A stretch of DNA of 64,000 nt from CAVRXQ01 sp963849105. GTDB taxonomy: Bacteria > Actinomycetota > Acidimicrobiia > Acidimicrobiales > Bog-793. The translations under genes and the position numbers were made by a program. The DNA lies in the NCBI GenBank assembly GCA_963849105.1, contig CAWKGD010000006.1:434001-498000 (forward strand), given 5' to 3'. Each line of letters starts with the position of its first letter. The first letter of the stretch is position 1. Below the pieces are notes generated by a model. The model was not told the origin of the DNA and searched no databases. It worked only from the letters and a program-made list of their open reading frames with translations. Positions 1 through 6,905 of this stretch are shown in pieces.

Positions 1-33
1 TGAGCCTCGTGGGTTCGAATCCCACTCCCTCCG
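1..33 (+). tRNA. 3' end of a tRNA gene, probably tRNA-Ser (cut by window start)
   Basis: The T-arm is visible as stem GTGGG, loop TTCGAAT and stem CCCAC at 9-25. It is followed by the 3' acceptor strand TCCCTCC (26-32) and discriminator G33; CCA is not encoded. A matching 5' acceptor strand would be GGAGGGA. Discriminator G plus GC-rich variable-arm-like sequence just before the T-stem fits tRNA-Ser. The anticodon lies outside the window, so the identity is inference. Confidence 0.6.
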
Positions 34-216
34 CACTCGGGAGATCAGTGTCGAAAAGGCGGGTAGCCGCCGCCCGCACCGGGCCAAATGTTGTTTGCAG
101 GATCGGGATATCGGGTCACGCGCAACCGCTTGGGCCGCGCCAGGTCTTGCCAGTTCTTGGAACGAGCGGGGATTCCGGATAAGGGCGTTTGCGCCCCGCT
201 GAACTGGCGCGTCTCG

Positions 217-258
217 CATAGACATTCTGTCTATGGCGAAGTGACACCGTGTCTATGG
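217..258. promoter_or_regulatory. Inverted repeat and phased direct repeat upstream of the GGDEF/EAL gene
   Basis: Positions 217-235 read CATAGACATTCTGTCTATG, a perfect 7-bp inverted repeat around a 5-nt loop. A second small dyad, GACAC-C-GTGTC, lies at 243-253. The word TGTCTATGG occurs at 228-236 and again at 250-258, exactly 22 bp apart (two helical turns). The element ends about 33 bp before the start at 292 and may bind a regulator. Nothing else recognisable lies in 34-291. Confidence 0.4.
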
Positions 259-291
259 AATCCCCTTGCCAATTGATCCATCCTCGTTGTC

Positions 292-1650
292 ATGGTGGAT
301 GTCGCGCGGGTTGTCGCTGTGCGTCCCACCGAAGGTCGGGCGACGAGGTTCCAACCGACGGTCTCGAGTCGCTCAAGGTTTGAGCCAGCGCATCTCCGCG
401 TCGAACTGAACGGTTCGGTTGGAAGCATCCTGTCGCGATCGGAGTTCCTCAGCGAGTTCGAATCGCGGTCGTCGACTGCGAGCAGTGACCCCGCCGTCCT
501 TATACGCATCGACTTGGTCCACTTCCAGTGGGTGAATGACGCCTTCGGAGACCTCGCCGGGGATCAAGTCCTCGACGAGGTCGGGTGGCGAATTCTGCGT
601 TCCGTGCCGAGCGGAACGCTCGTCGGTCGTCTCGATGGCGATGAGTTCGCCATCGCCGCCAGGGTGGGATCCGAAGACGAAGGTGTCGAACTCGCGAACG
701 CGCTCGTTGTCGCAATCGCCGCGCCGATCGAAGTCGAGGGTCACTCCATCACCGTGTCCGCCCGCGCCGGGATGAGCGTTGATGAGGGAAGCGACGATGC
801 AGATGCCACGCTGCGCTACGCCTCGGAAGCGCTCCGCCGAGCAAAACGTCACAACGTGACTGCGTTGATTCCCTGCGATACACAACAGCGCTCGGCGATC
901 GACCTGCAAGCTTTGATCGGACGAGAACTGTTTGACGCGCTCGCCGGTAATGGTCTCCGTATCGCATGTCAACCGATCGTCGATCTGCGCGACCGCCGCC
1001 AGGTTGGGCTCGAGGCGCTGTTGCGGTGGGAGAGGCAGGACGGAAGGGAGATCTCGCCCGCAGACTTCATCCCTTTGGCGGAGAGGAACGGCGTTATGGG
1101 GCCGATCGGTCAGTGGGCGATCGACGAGGCGATTCGTATCGCTTCCACGTTGAAATCGCCGGCTCCGGGACAACGTCGCCTGACGGTGTCGGTAAACCTA
1201 TCGCCAAGACAATTTACCGACCCCGAGTTGATCAAGAAGATCGATCAGGCGCTAACGACTTACCATCTTCCGTCGCGTTTGATCGCATTCGAGATTACCG
1301 AGTCTCTCGCCGTAGACGGGCGACGCGCGGAAGGGACGATCCGTGCTTTGCGTGCACTCGGGTGTCTCGTGGGCATTGATGATTTCGGCGTCGGTCAATC
1401 GAGCTTGAGCTACCTCAGTTCCCTTCCGATTGACTTCATCAAGATCGACATCTCATTCACCTGCGCGATGAAGTGTGATCCGCGTGCCTCGCGCATCGTC
1501 CGCTCTATTACGGAGATGTCAAACGATCTCGGACTGCTGACGGTCGCCGAGGGCATTGAAACGCGCGACCAGCACGAAGCGCTCCTCGAGATGGGATGCA
1601 AGTACGGCCAGGGTTATCTGTTCGGTCGGCCGAGCATTGCAGAAGGTTGA
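292..1650 (+). CDS. GGDEF/EAL domain protein, probable c-di-GMP phosphodiesterase
   Basis: A cytoplasmic 452-aa protein with a GGDEF domain (about residues 45-190) followed by an EAL domain (about 205-450). The GGDEF signature is degenerate, RLDGDEF with DGDEF at 115-119, so cyclase activity is doubtful and the domain may bind GTP as a regulator. The EAL domain keeps its catalytic set: EALLRW at 241-246, N302, ExxE around 334-337, DDFGVG at 363-368, KID at 384-386 and EGIE at 420-423. It should hydrolyse c-di-GMP to pGpG. No membrane segment or sensor domain is seen. The ATG at 292 is the first start after the repeats at 217-258. A small LuxR-type gene follows 52 nt downstream and may be co-transcribed. 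Confidence 0.85.
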   Translation: MVDVARVVAVRPTEGRATRFQPTVSSRSRFEPAHLRVELNGSVGSILSRSEFLSEFESRSSTASSDPAVLIRIDLVHFQWVNDAFGDLAGDQVLDEVGWRILRSVPSGTLVGRLDGDEFAIAARVGSEDEGVELANALVVAIAAPIEVEGHSITVSARAGMSVDEGSDDADATLRYASEALRRAKRHNVTALIPCDTQQRSAIDLQALIGRELFDALAGNGLRIACQPIVDLRDRRQVGLEALLRWERQDGREISPADFIPLAERNGVMGPIGQWAIDEAIRIASTLKSPAPGQRRLTVSVNLSPRQFTDPELIKKIDQALTTYHLPSRLIAFEITESLAVDGRRAEGTIRALRALGCLVGIDDFGVGQSSLSYLSSLPIDFIKIDISFTCAMKCDPRASRIVRSITEMSNDLGLLTVAEGIETRDQHEALLEMGCKYGQGYLFGRPSIAEG

Positions 1651-1702
1651 CACACGAGGCATTGCCTCGTTGCGAGACGCCGGCGCGCAGTTTCGCATCT
1701 GG

Positions 1703-1987
1703 ATGGCATCTGAGACAGGAAGAGTTGTGACAGAGAAAGTAAAACGAAGGACGATCGCGCTCACTCCGCGCCAATGGGAAGTACTGCAACTGCTCCTGGA
1801 GGGCGCGAGAGTTCCCGCCATCTCCGCGAAGCTCGAGGTATCTCGCAGTACGGTGCGCAATCACCTCGCCACGATCTTCCGAAAATGCGGAGTGCACTCA
1901 CAGTCCGAGCTGATCGAATACTTCCGCGCTCTGGCGCCCATCAAGGTGGAAGTTGACGGCGACGACGGCTTCGGCCGGCGCGGATAG
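1703..1987 (+). CDS. Small LuxR-type helix-turn-helix protein
   Basis: About 94 aa, consisting almost only of a C-terminal LuxR/GerE DNA-binding domain. The typical pattern is visible: LTPRQWEVLQLL, then AISAKLEVSRSTVRNHL (recognition helix) and IFRKCGVHSQSELIEYF. No receiver or PAS domain precedes it. It lies directly downstream of the GGDEF/EAL gene in another frame, so it is either a stand-alone regulator or, less likely, the output domain of that protein reached by frameshifting; the EAL protein ends at the normal place for the family. ATG 1703 was chosen. GTG 1727, with AGGAAGAG just upstream, is an alternative. The open frame extends back to 1556 but that part overlaps the EAL gene. Confidence 0.65.
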   Translation: MASETGRVVTEKVKRRTIALTPRQWEVLQLLLEGARVPAISAKLEVSRSTVRNHLATIFRKCGVHSQSELIEYFRALAPIKVEVDGDDGFGRRG

Positions 1988-2099
1988 CGCGCTCGCCTTG
2001 CGTCCGCCGAGCGGACAAGTCTCACCGCGGACACCCATTGGTACGATGCGTGCCCACGTGCCGGGGGCATCGGTCCGCGATTGCCCCGGTAGTGCGGCC

Positions 2100-2171
2100 G
2101 CCCGGGTAGCTCAGAGGTAGAGCAGCGCACTCGTAATGCGCAGGTCGTGGGTTCGAATCCCACCTCGGGCT
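2100..2171 (+). tRNA. tRNA-Thr (anticodon CGT)
   Basis: A full cloverleaf is visible. The acceptor GCCCGGG (2100-2106) pairs with CTCGGGC (2164-2170). The D-arm GCTC...GAGC is followed by an anticodon stem GCGCA/TGCGC with loop CTCGTAA, giving anticodon CGT. The T-arm is GTGGG-TTCGAAT-CCCAC. The discriminator is T2171 and CCA is not encoded. The 3' half is duplicated exactly at 8345-8395, which marks this gene as an integration site. Confidence 0.95.
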
Positions 2172-2172
2172 C
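2122..2172 (+). repeat. attL-like 51-bp direct repeat (inside tRNA-Thr)
   Basis: This copy runs from the D-arm/anticodon-stem boundary to one base past the tRNA end, and is identical over 51 bp to 8345-8395. Similarity stops abruptly on both sides: GA precedes this copy and CT the other; GT follows here and TC there. This fits the crossover segment of a tRNA-targeted tyrosine recombinase. Confidence 0.85.
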
Positions 2173-2213
2173 GTAAACCTGGCTGGTAGCGCGCGCTCAC
2201 ATGGTTAGTGGCC

Positions 2214-2257
2214 CCGTATACCAGTGCCCAGGCTGCGGGCAATGGCTCGGTATACGG
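2214..2257. repeat. Long hairpin just inside the island's left end
   Basis: Outer arms CCGTATACC (2214-2222) and GGTATACGG (2249-2257) are perfectly complementary. An inner TGCCC/GGGCA pair lies between them, giving a two-stem structure about 42 bp from the attL core. There is no T-run, so it is not a classical terminator. It could be a recombination-directionality site or the remnant of an insertion element. Nothing else is recognisable in 2173-2377. Confidence 0.4.
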
Positions 2258-2377
2258 CCTTGGTCTGACGGTCTGCGAGCAGCACGACTGACATTACGGT
2301 TCTTGCCCCGATTCACCACGCCGCATTCCTCAATGTGTCGGATCCGATGAGGTTCGTGTCCGCGTCGGTGTTCAACA

Positions 2378-3514
2378 TCAAGGACCCAGGTGCGCCCCAG
2401 AAGGACCGACGAGTCTCGCCACGGTGTATTTCCCCAGCAATCGAATAGACACGGGAAGCGGCACGTAATAGTTTGCCCCGGCGAACGACTGGCCTTGATT
2501 GATCATCCAGTCGACGAGATTCGCGAGCGCACTGCCCGTCGCTCGATTGGTCTGGTGCTGGTAGAGCAACAGCCAGCTGTAACCGGAGATCGGGTAACTC
2601 CCCGTACCCGGCTCATTGACGATCGAGAAGTTCGACGCCGACACGTCCGGATTCTTCGACGCGTCTGCCGCAACGCTCGCCGCGAATGGGGCAACAAACG
2701 CGCCGGCCAGGTTCTCGATCGCGAAGTAGGGGAGATTGTGTGACTCCGCGTACGAGAGCTCGAAGTAACCGATCGCACCAGGGGCGTGCGTGACGTCGGC
2801 GGCGACGCCCGAGCTCCGCTTCGCGCCGATCCCCACCGGCCATTTCACAACCTTGTTGGTGCCTGGTCCGTTGCTCCACGCGGACGAAACAGACGAGAGG
2901 TAGTTCGTGAAGATGTACGTCGTTCCGCTGCTGTCCGAGCGATGCACGACGATGATCGGCTCGTGTGGGAGCAAGAGACCCGGGTTGAGGACTGCGATCG
3001 CGGAGTTGTCCCAATACGTGATCTGACCGAGGAAGATCTCGGCGAGCACCGGACCGCTCAGTCGCAGCGGTTGCGAGAGTGGGCCGACATTGAGGTTGTA
3101 ACTGATCACGACGGCACCGAGGTCGACCGGAATCTGGAGTACCCGTCCGCCATTGGCGCTCGCCTGCTGCGCGGTTGTCATCGGCACATCTGAGGCGCCG
3201 AAGTTCACCGTGCCCGACGAGAATCGGGAGATGCCGAGCCCACTTCCGACCGCGTCGTAGCGGATCGTGACGTTCGGATTCAGCTTGTGGTACGCGGCGA
3301 ACGCGGCGTCGAAGAACGGCGCGTCGAACGTCGAACCGGCACCGATGAGTTGAATCGCCAGGTGTGACGCGGGCGACTTCATTGGTCGTGCTTCCGTGCG
3401 TGGCGACGCCGAAGCGACGCCGACCGAAAGCACGAGCGAAGCGAGCGCTCCACAGACGGCGGTGTGAGCAAGTCTTGCCGGGCTTGGTCCGATAAGGAGA
3501 CGGTGGACTCGCAT
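2378..3514 (-). CDS. PstS-like phosphate (arsenate?) binding protein of the ars island
   Basis: About 378 aa, a secreted substrate-binding protein of the PstS family. The N-terminus (MRVHRLLIG, then a hydrophobic stretch ending near ASASP) is a signal peptide. Oxyanion-binding motifs are clear: GAGSTFDAPFF near residue 57, SGLGISRF, and HRSDSSGTTYIF. It is an orphan, since no pst permease or ATPase lies in the island; a full pstSCAB set lies 10 kb away and encodes a different PstS. PstS-type proteins are often found in arsenic islands, where phosphate-over-arsenate selectivity or arsenate sensing matters; that role is inference here. Start ATG 3514 was chosen because it begins the signal peptide and has a GGGGGT ribosome site. 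An ArsR-like operator lies 37 nt upstream. Confidence 0.85.
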   Translation of the reverse strand: MRVHRLLIGPSPARLAHTAVCGALASLVLSVGVASASPRTEARPMKSPASHLAIQLIGAGSTFDAPFFDAAFAAYHKLNPNVTIRYDAVGSGLGISRFSSGTVNFGASDVPMTTAQQASANGGRVLQIPVDLGAVVISYNLNVGPLSQPLRLSGPVLAEIFLGQITYWDNSAIAVLNPGLLLPHEPIIVVHRSDSSGTTYIFTNYLSSVSSAWSNGPGTNKVVKWPVGIGAKRSSGVAADVTHAPGAIGYFELSYAESHNLPYFAIENLAGAFVAPFAASVAADASKNPDVSASNFSIVNEPGTGSYPISGYSWLLLYQHQTNRATGSALANLVDWMINQGQSFAGANYYVPLPVSIRLLGKYTVARLVGPSGAHLGP

Positions 3515-3550
3515 GCTCACCCCCGCATATTGACGCTGCTCGATGCATCC

Positions 3551-3574
3551 TGACATCGATGAACATCAATGTCA
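3551..3574. promoter_or_regulatory. Candidate ArsR operator upstream of the island pstS
   Basis: An inverted repeat with 11-bp arms, TGACATCGATG and CATCAATGTCA, separated by AA; one mismatch between the arms. The heptamer CATCAAT/ATTGATG recurs at 6005-6011 (in the intergenic region before the first arsR) and 6527-6533 (at the start of the second arsR). This suggests a common ArsR-family site. Confidence 0.55.
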
Positions 3575-3664
3575 ACGCGGCGACGTGCTCCGTGGCACCT
3601 GGACACGCGGCCCTCGACGGGTGCGGCGCGCGGCTAGTTGTTCATTTCCGGGCCTACCCGAGAT

Positions 3665-5059
3665 TCAGAAGCGGGGCCTCAGTTCGCGAGTCCAAGCCTG
3701 CGCGCCGATTTGCACGACATCCCATGGCGAACCGAGAGGTGGCGTATAGGACAAGTCGAGATCGCTCAGCGCGTCGATCGTCATTGCATTGAATATCGCT
3801 GTCGCGGCGATGTCGATTCGCTTCGCTATCTCCGAACCGAGATGTCCGACCAACTGGAGACCCAAGAGACGACCGGACATGCGATCGCCTGTGTACCGCA
3901 TCGCAATGCGATGGCTCCCTGGGTAGTAGGCCTTGTGGTCATCCGCTTCGGACCGCACCGTGAGGGGTTCGAAACCGGCAGCGAGGGCCTCATGGTCACG
4001 AAGGCCGGTTCGTGCCGCGACGATGTCGAAGACCTTGACGACTTGAGTTCCAAGGCTCCCGGCGAACTCGCGTTCGCCGCCGAGGGCGTTCTCTCCGGCG
4101 ACTCGTCCTTGCTTGTGCGCGGTCGTCCCGAGCGGCAGGTACGTATCGCCGAGCAGGCGGTGGTAGGTGATCGCGCAGTCGCCGGCTGCGAAGACGTCTG
4201 GAGCGTCGGTTCTCATCTGCCGATCGACGGCGATGGCATTCTTTGCTCCAAGACCGATTCCAGCTGTCTGCGCCACTGTCGTGTCCGGTCGGACTCCGAC
4301 CACGACGAGAATGACGTCGGCAGAGCGAGTCATCGGACCCCCGGGACCCGTCGCGTTAACGCGGAGCCGACCGGAGGAACCCGGGTCCGCGCGGCTCACC
4401 GACCGCACAGCCGTATTACAGAGGACCTCAACACCGTGGCGCTCAAGCGCGTCGTGAACGATCGCTCCGAGTTCGGCATCGACGGTCGGCAGGACATCCG
4501 GTAGCTGCTCCATTTGCGTGACCGCGATACCGCGAGTCGTCAGTCCTTCGGCCATCTCCAGTCCGATGTACCCGCCTCCAACGATGATCGCCGTATTCGG
4601 ACCGGATTCGAGGGTCTGCATCAACTCGAACGTGTCTCCCATCGAATGAAGGAGGTGCACGCCGTCGGCGATCCCGAGCGCGTTGGAGCCGACGAGTCCG
4701 TCGATGGGGGGCCGAATCGACACGGCTCCGGTGCCGATGATGAGCGACTCGTAAGAGATCAGTTCGCTCTCGCCGTCCGGCCCGGCGAGCATGACTTTGT
4801 GGCTCGCGGCATCGATCTGTCGGGCGGTTGTATTGAGCCGAAGTTTCATTCCTGATGCCTCGAGGTCAGCGATGGTCCGGTGGGCGAGGTTCTGCCACCG
4901 CGGGACTTCTCCCGAGACGTAGTAAGGAATGCCGCAAATCGAGAAATTCGGATATGCATCGGCGACTGCGACGGTGACATCGCACGTCTGATCGAGTTCC
5001 CTGGCACGCAGCGCGGCACTGATTCCCGCATCACTCCCACCGATGACGACGAGGTGCAC
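3665..5059 (-). CDS. FAD-dependent pyridine nucleotide-disulfide oxidoreductase (CoA-disulfide-reductase-like)
   Basis: A 464-aa flavoprotein with an N-terminal FAD Rossmann motif (VVIGGSDAGISAA), an internal NAD(P)H motif (IIVGGGYIGLEMAEGL, about residue 160) and the FAD-binding VFAAGDC segment. The motif NFSICGIPYYVSG carries the single redox cysteine typical of CoA-disulfide reductase and NADH oxidase/peroxidase relatives. Probable role: NAD(P)H-dependent reduction of a disulfide, thiol-arsenic adduct or oxidant. Flavoproteins of this type recur in actinobacterial ars clusters, but the substrate cannot be read from sequence. It lies 55 bp downstream of the aquaporin gene on the same strand and probably belongs to the same transcript. 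The start is GTG 5059, immediately followed by the FAD motif. Confidence 0.8.
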   Translation of the reverse strand: MHLVVIGGSDAGISAALRARELDQTCDVTVAVADAYPNFSICGIPYYVSGEVPRWQNLAHRTIADLEASGMKLRLNTTARQIDAASHKVMLAGPDGESELISYESLIIGTGAVSIRPPIDGLVGSNALGIADGVHLLHSMGDTFELMQTLESGPNTAIIVGGGYIGLEMAEGLTTRGIAVTQMEQLPDVLPTVDAELGAIVHDALERHGVEVLCNTAVRSVSRADPGSSGRLRVNATGPGGPMTRSADVILVVVGVRPDTTVAQTAGIGLGAKNAIAVDRQMRTDAPDVFAAGDCAITYHRLLGDTYLPLGTTAHKQGRVAGENALGGEREFAGSLGTQVVKVFDIVAARTGLRDHEALAAGFEPLTVRSEADDHKAYYPGSHRIAMRYTGDRMSGRLLGLQLVGHLGSEIAKRIDIAATAIFNAMTIDALSDLDLSYTPPLGSPWDVVQIGAQAWTRELRPRF

Positions 5060-5114
5060 CGCTCGCCTTAGCTCGGGCGGCTGTCGGGATCGTCGGGAAC
5101 CAAAGAAGCTCGAG

Positions 5115-5912
5115 TCATGGCGCGCTTGGCCTCGGTTCGCTACTCGCGCCTCGCTCTGACGTCGCGGCGCCGTTCCCGTCCGGCGAGGGCGCCGAGGGCC
5201 ACCGACGAGCGCCGTGCGGCACGACCACCTTTTCTGCTTCAGCTGATGTGACGTGCGGGTAGAGGATCTTGATGATCACGACGGCAACGATGCCGCCCAA
5301 GATCTCGGCACCGACGTAGGCCGGAACCGATGACGGTGCAATGCCAGCGAAGGTGTTCGAGAACATCCGTCCCACCGCGATGGCGGGATTCGCAAAGCTC
5401 GTCGAACTCGTGAAGAAGTACGCGCCACCGATGTACGCGCCAACCGCCGCCGGTGCGGCCGATCCGCGGTTTGTCCTCGCGAGAGCAAAAATGACGAGCA
5501 GAAGGCCGACGGTCGCGACAACCTCTGCCAGGAAGTGTGCGCCGGAGGCGCGGTGTTTGCTCGACAGACTCACTGCGGGTAGAGCGAACATGAGGTTGGC
5601 AATGATTGCGCCGACTGTGCATCCGCCTACCTGAGCGGGAACGTACGACGAGACGTCACGCCAGCTCAATCCACCGAAGGCGGCGTCGACGAAGGACACG
5701 ACCGGATTGAAGTGGCCTCCTGACACCGGACCGAACATCACGATGATGGCAAACAGTCCGACGGCGGTCGCAGCAGCATTCTCGAAGAGCTCGAGCCCGA
5801 TATCGCTGGGCGAGAGACGCTGCGCCGCGATGCCCGACCCGATCACCACGATCGCGAGAAACGCCGACCCGAGAAACTCCGCGAAAAGCCGGCGTCCCAG
5901 GTCTTTAGTCAT
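5115..5912 (-). CDS. Aquaporin/MIP channel, probable arsenite or methylarsenite channel (AqpS-like)
   Basis: About 265 aa with six hydrophobic segments and both MIP half-helices: a modified first NPA box (HFNPVVSF) and a canonical second one (SFANPAIAVGRMF). In family knowledge, aquaglyceroporins in ars operons (AqpS) conduct As(OH)3 or methylarsenite out of the cell down a gradient. The position, divergent from two arsR genes and arsM, supports that role, and no Acr3 or ArsB pump is present. Start ATG 5912 (MTKDLGRRLFAEFLG) was chosen because it matches the usual MIP N-terminus; the frame stays open to 5987 with a Cys-rich extension of doubtful reality. The C-terminal 45 residues are hydrophilic. 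Confidence 0.85.
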   Translation of the reverse strand: MTKDLGRRLFAEFLGSAFLAIVVIGSGIAAQRLSPSDIGLELFENAAATAVGLFAIIVMFGPVSGGHFNPVVSFVDAAFGGLSWRDVSSYVPAQVGGCTVGAIIANLMFALPAVSLSSKHRASGAHFLAEVVATVGLLLVIFALARTNRGSAAPAAVGAYIGGAYFFTSSTSFANPAIAVGRMFSNTFAGIAPSSVPAYVGAEILGGIVAVVIIKILYPHVTSAEAEKVVVPHGARRWPSAPSPDGNGAATSERGASSEPRPSAP

Positions 5913-6040
5913 CGAGTTCACGGCAACGAGGGTTGGGGACTCCGAGTTCGTCGAGTCGAGCGATTCGCACATGAAGCATCCGAACACCCCGGTAGATTTA
6001 CCGACATCAATAAGCTTTTCCTATACATCGACCTCTGTCA
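5913..6040. promoter_or_regulatory. Divergent aqpS/arsR control region
   Basis: The intergenic region between the divergent aquaporin and first arsR genes. It contains the heptamer CATCAAT (6005-6011), shared with the operator at 3551-3574 and the second arsR start, plus a TGTCAAT word at 6036-6042 that overlaps the arsR start. An ArsR repressor probably controls both directions from here. Confidence 0.45.
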
Positions 6041-6406
6041 ATGCGTGAAGATATGGTAAAGGCTGCAGCCAGCGCCGGGCTGTCCGTATCCGGCGAAGAC
6101 ATTTGCCGCGCGTCGCTCACGGAAGCGCCACTTTCTGAGCCGGATGCGAACGACCTAGCGGCGGTCTTAGCCGCGATCTCCGACCCCGTCCGACTTCGCC
6201 TGCTTTCGATCGTCGCGAGCAAAGAGGAAGTGTGCAGCTGCGATCTCGAGCGACCGCTGGAACGCAGTCAGCCCACCATCTCGCACCACACGAGGATCCT
6301 TTCCGAAGCGGGGCTGATCACCGCGGAAAAACGCGGCCGATGGACTTGGTGGCGGATCGACTCTGAACGCCTCGGCGCGGTGCGTCGAGCGCTTGGCGGT
6401 TCATAG
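6041..6406 (+). CDS. arsR: ArsR-family arsenic-responsive repressor (first copy)
   Basis: A 121-aa winged-helix repressor. The DNA-binding helix SQPTISHHTRILSEAGL and wing EKRGRWTWWRID are clear. The metalloid site is CSC (C65, C67) at the start of the helix, in the segment EVCSCDLERPL; this corresponds to the CVC site of plasmid R773 ArsR. An extra C22 lies in the N-terminal arm. It should leave DNA when As(III) or a related species binds. It lies divergent from aqpS and about 120 nt before a second, differently built arsR. ATG 6053 is an alternative start. Confidence 0.9.
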   Translation: MREDMVKAAASAGLSVSGEDICRASLTEAPLSEPDANDLAAVLAAISDPVRLRLLSIVASKEEVCSCDLERPLERSQPTISHHTRILSEAGLITAEKRGRWTWWRIDSERLGAVRRALGGS

Positions 6407-6492
6407 GGGGCGTATTTGCGCGGCGGCACGGCGAACGTGCCGGTCGCCGTCCCCCAGAATCACCCGCGGCCCGTCATGTGCCGACTTCTTCA

Positions 6493-6533
6493 TTGACAGA
6501 TCTCGATAAGGTCTCTATCGTTCTATATTGATG
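6493..6533 (+). promoter_or_regulatory. Promoter and operator of the arsR2-arsM operon, probably leaderless
   Basis: A perfect -35 TTGACA (6493-6498) is followed after 17 bp by TATCGT (6516-6521). Transcription would then start close to the ATG at 6531. The dyad ATTGA-TGAATG-TCAAT (6527-6542) overlaps the start and contains the island's shared ATTGATG word. A bound ArsR would block the promoter directly. Confidence 0.55.
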
Positions 6534-6905
6534 AATGTCAATGAACTCGGAACGCCAATCGGTGAGACCGCGCTGGCGCCCGTTGCCTGCTGCACCCCCG
6601 TTGTCGCCCCCGAGATCACCGGCGACCAGGCCCAGACGCTGGCCTCGATCTTCAAAGCGCTGGCGGATCCAAACCGGATACGGATCGTGAACCTGCTCGC
6701 AAACGCCGCAGAGCCGTTGTGTGTCTGTGAGCTCATGTCCCATCTCGGGCTATCTCAGGGGACCGTGAGCTTCCATCTCAAGAAGCTGCTCGCCGTCGGG
6801 CTGCTCGACCGACAGGAACGTGGAACGTGGGCCTACTACTCGCTCGAGCGCGAGGGTCTCGGACGGCTGGCCTCGGTATTCGACGCACAGGGGGTTATGA
6901 CGTGA
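6531..6905 (+). CDS. arsR: ArsR-family arsenic-responsive repressor (second copy)
   Basis: A 124-aa ArsR/SmtB protein. It has an N-terminal Cys pair C20-C21, a CVC site (C64, C66 in PLCVCELMSHL), the recognition helix SQGTVSFHLKKLL and wing QERGTWAYYSLE. The Cys-pair-plus-helix-Cys arrangement resembles Corynebacterium ArsR1 (C15, C16, C55), unlike the first ArsR of this island. ATG 6531 was preferred over the in-frame TTG 6528. The stop overlaps the GTG of arsM by 4 nt, so the two are co-translated and autoregulated. Confidence 0.9.
   Translation: MNVNELGTPIGETALAPVACCTPVVAPEITGDQAQTLASIFKALADPNRIRIVNLLANAAEPLCVCELMSHLGLSQGTVSFHLKKLLAVGLLDRQERGTWAYYSLEREGLGRLASVFDAQGVMT

Noticed and set aside
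1861..2163. Minus-strand ORF beginning MGFEPTTCALRVRC over tRNA-Thr
   Set aside because: This well-known spurious peptide is the antisense translation of a tRNA gene; it recurs over the truncated tRNA copy at 8159-8409.
2613..3575. 320-aa minus-strand ORF in another frame over the island pstS
   Set aside because: Arg-rich shadow translation of a gene with clear PstS motifs in its own frame.
3638..4504. 288-aa plus-strand ORF
   Set aside because: Antisense to the FAD oxidoreductase, which has full cofactor motifs; no domain in this frame.
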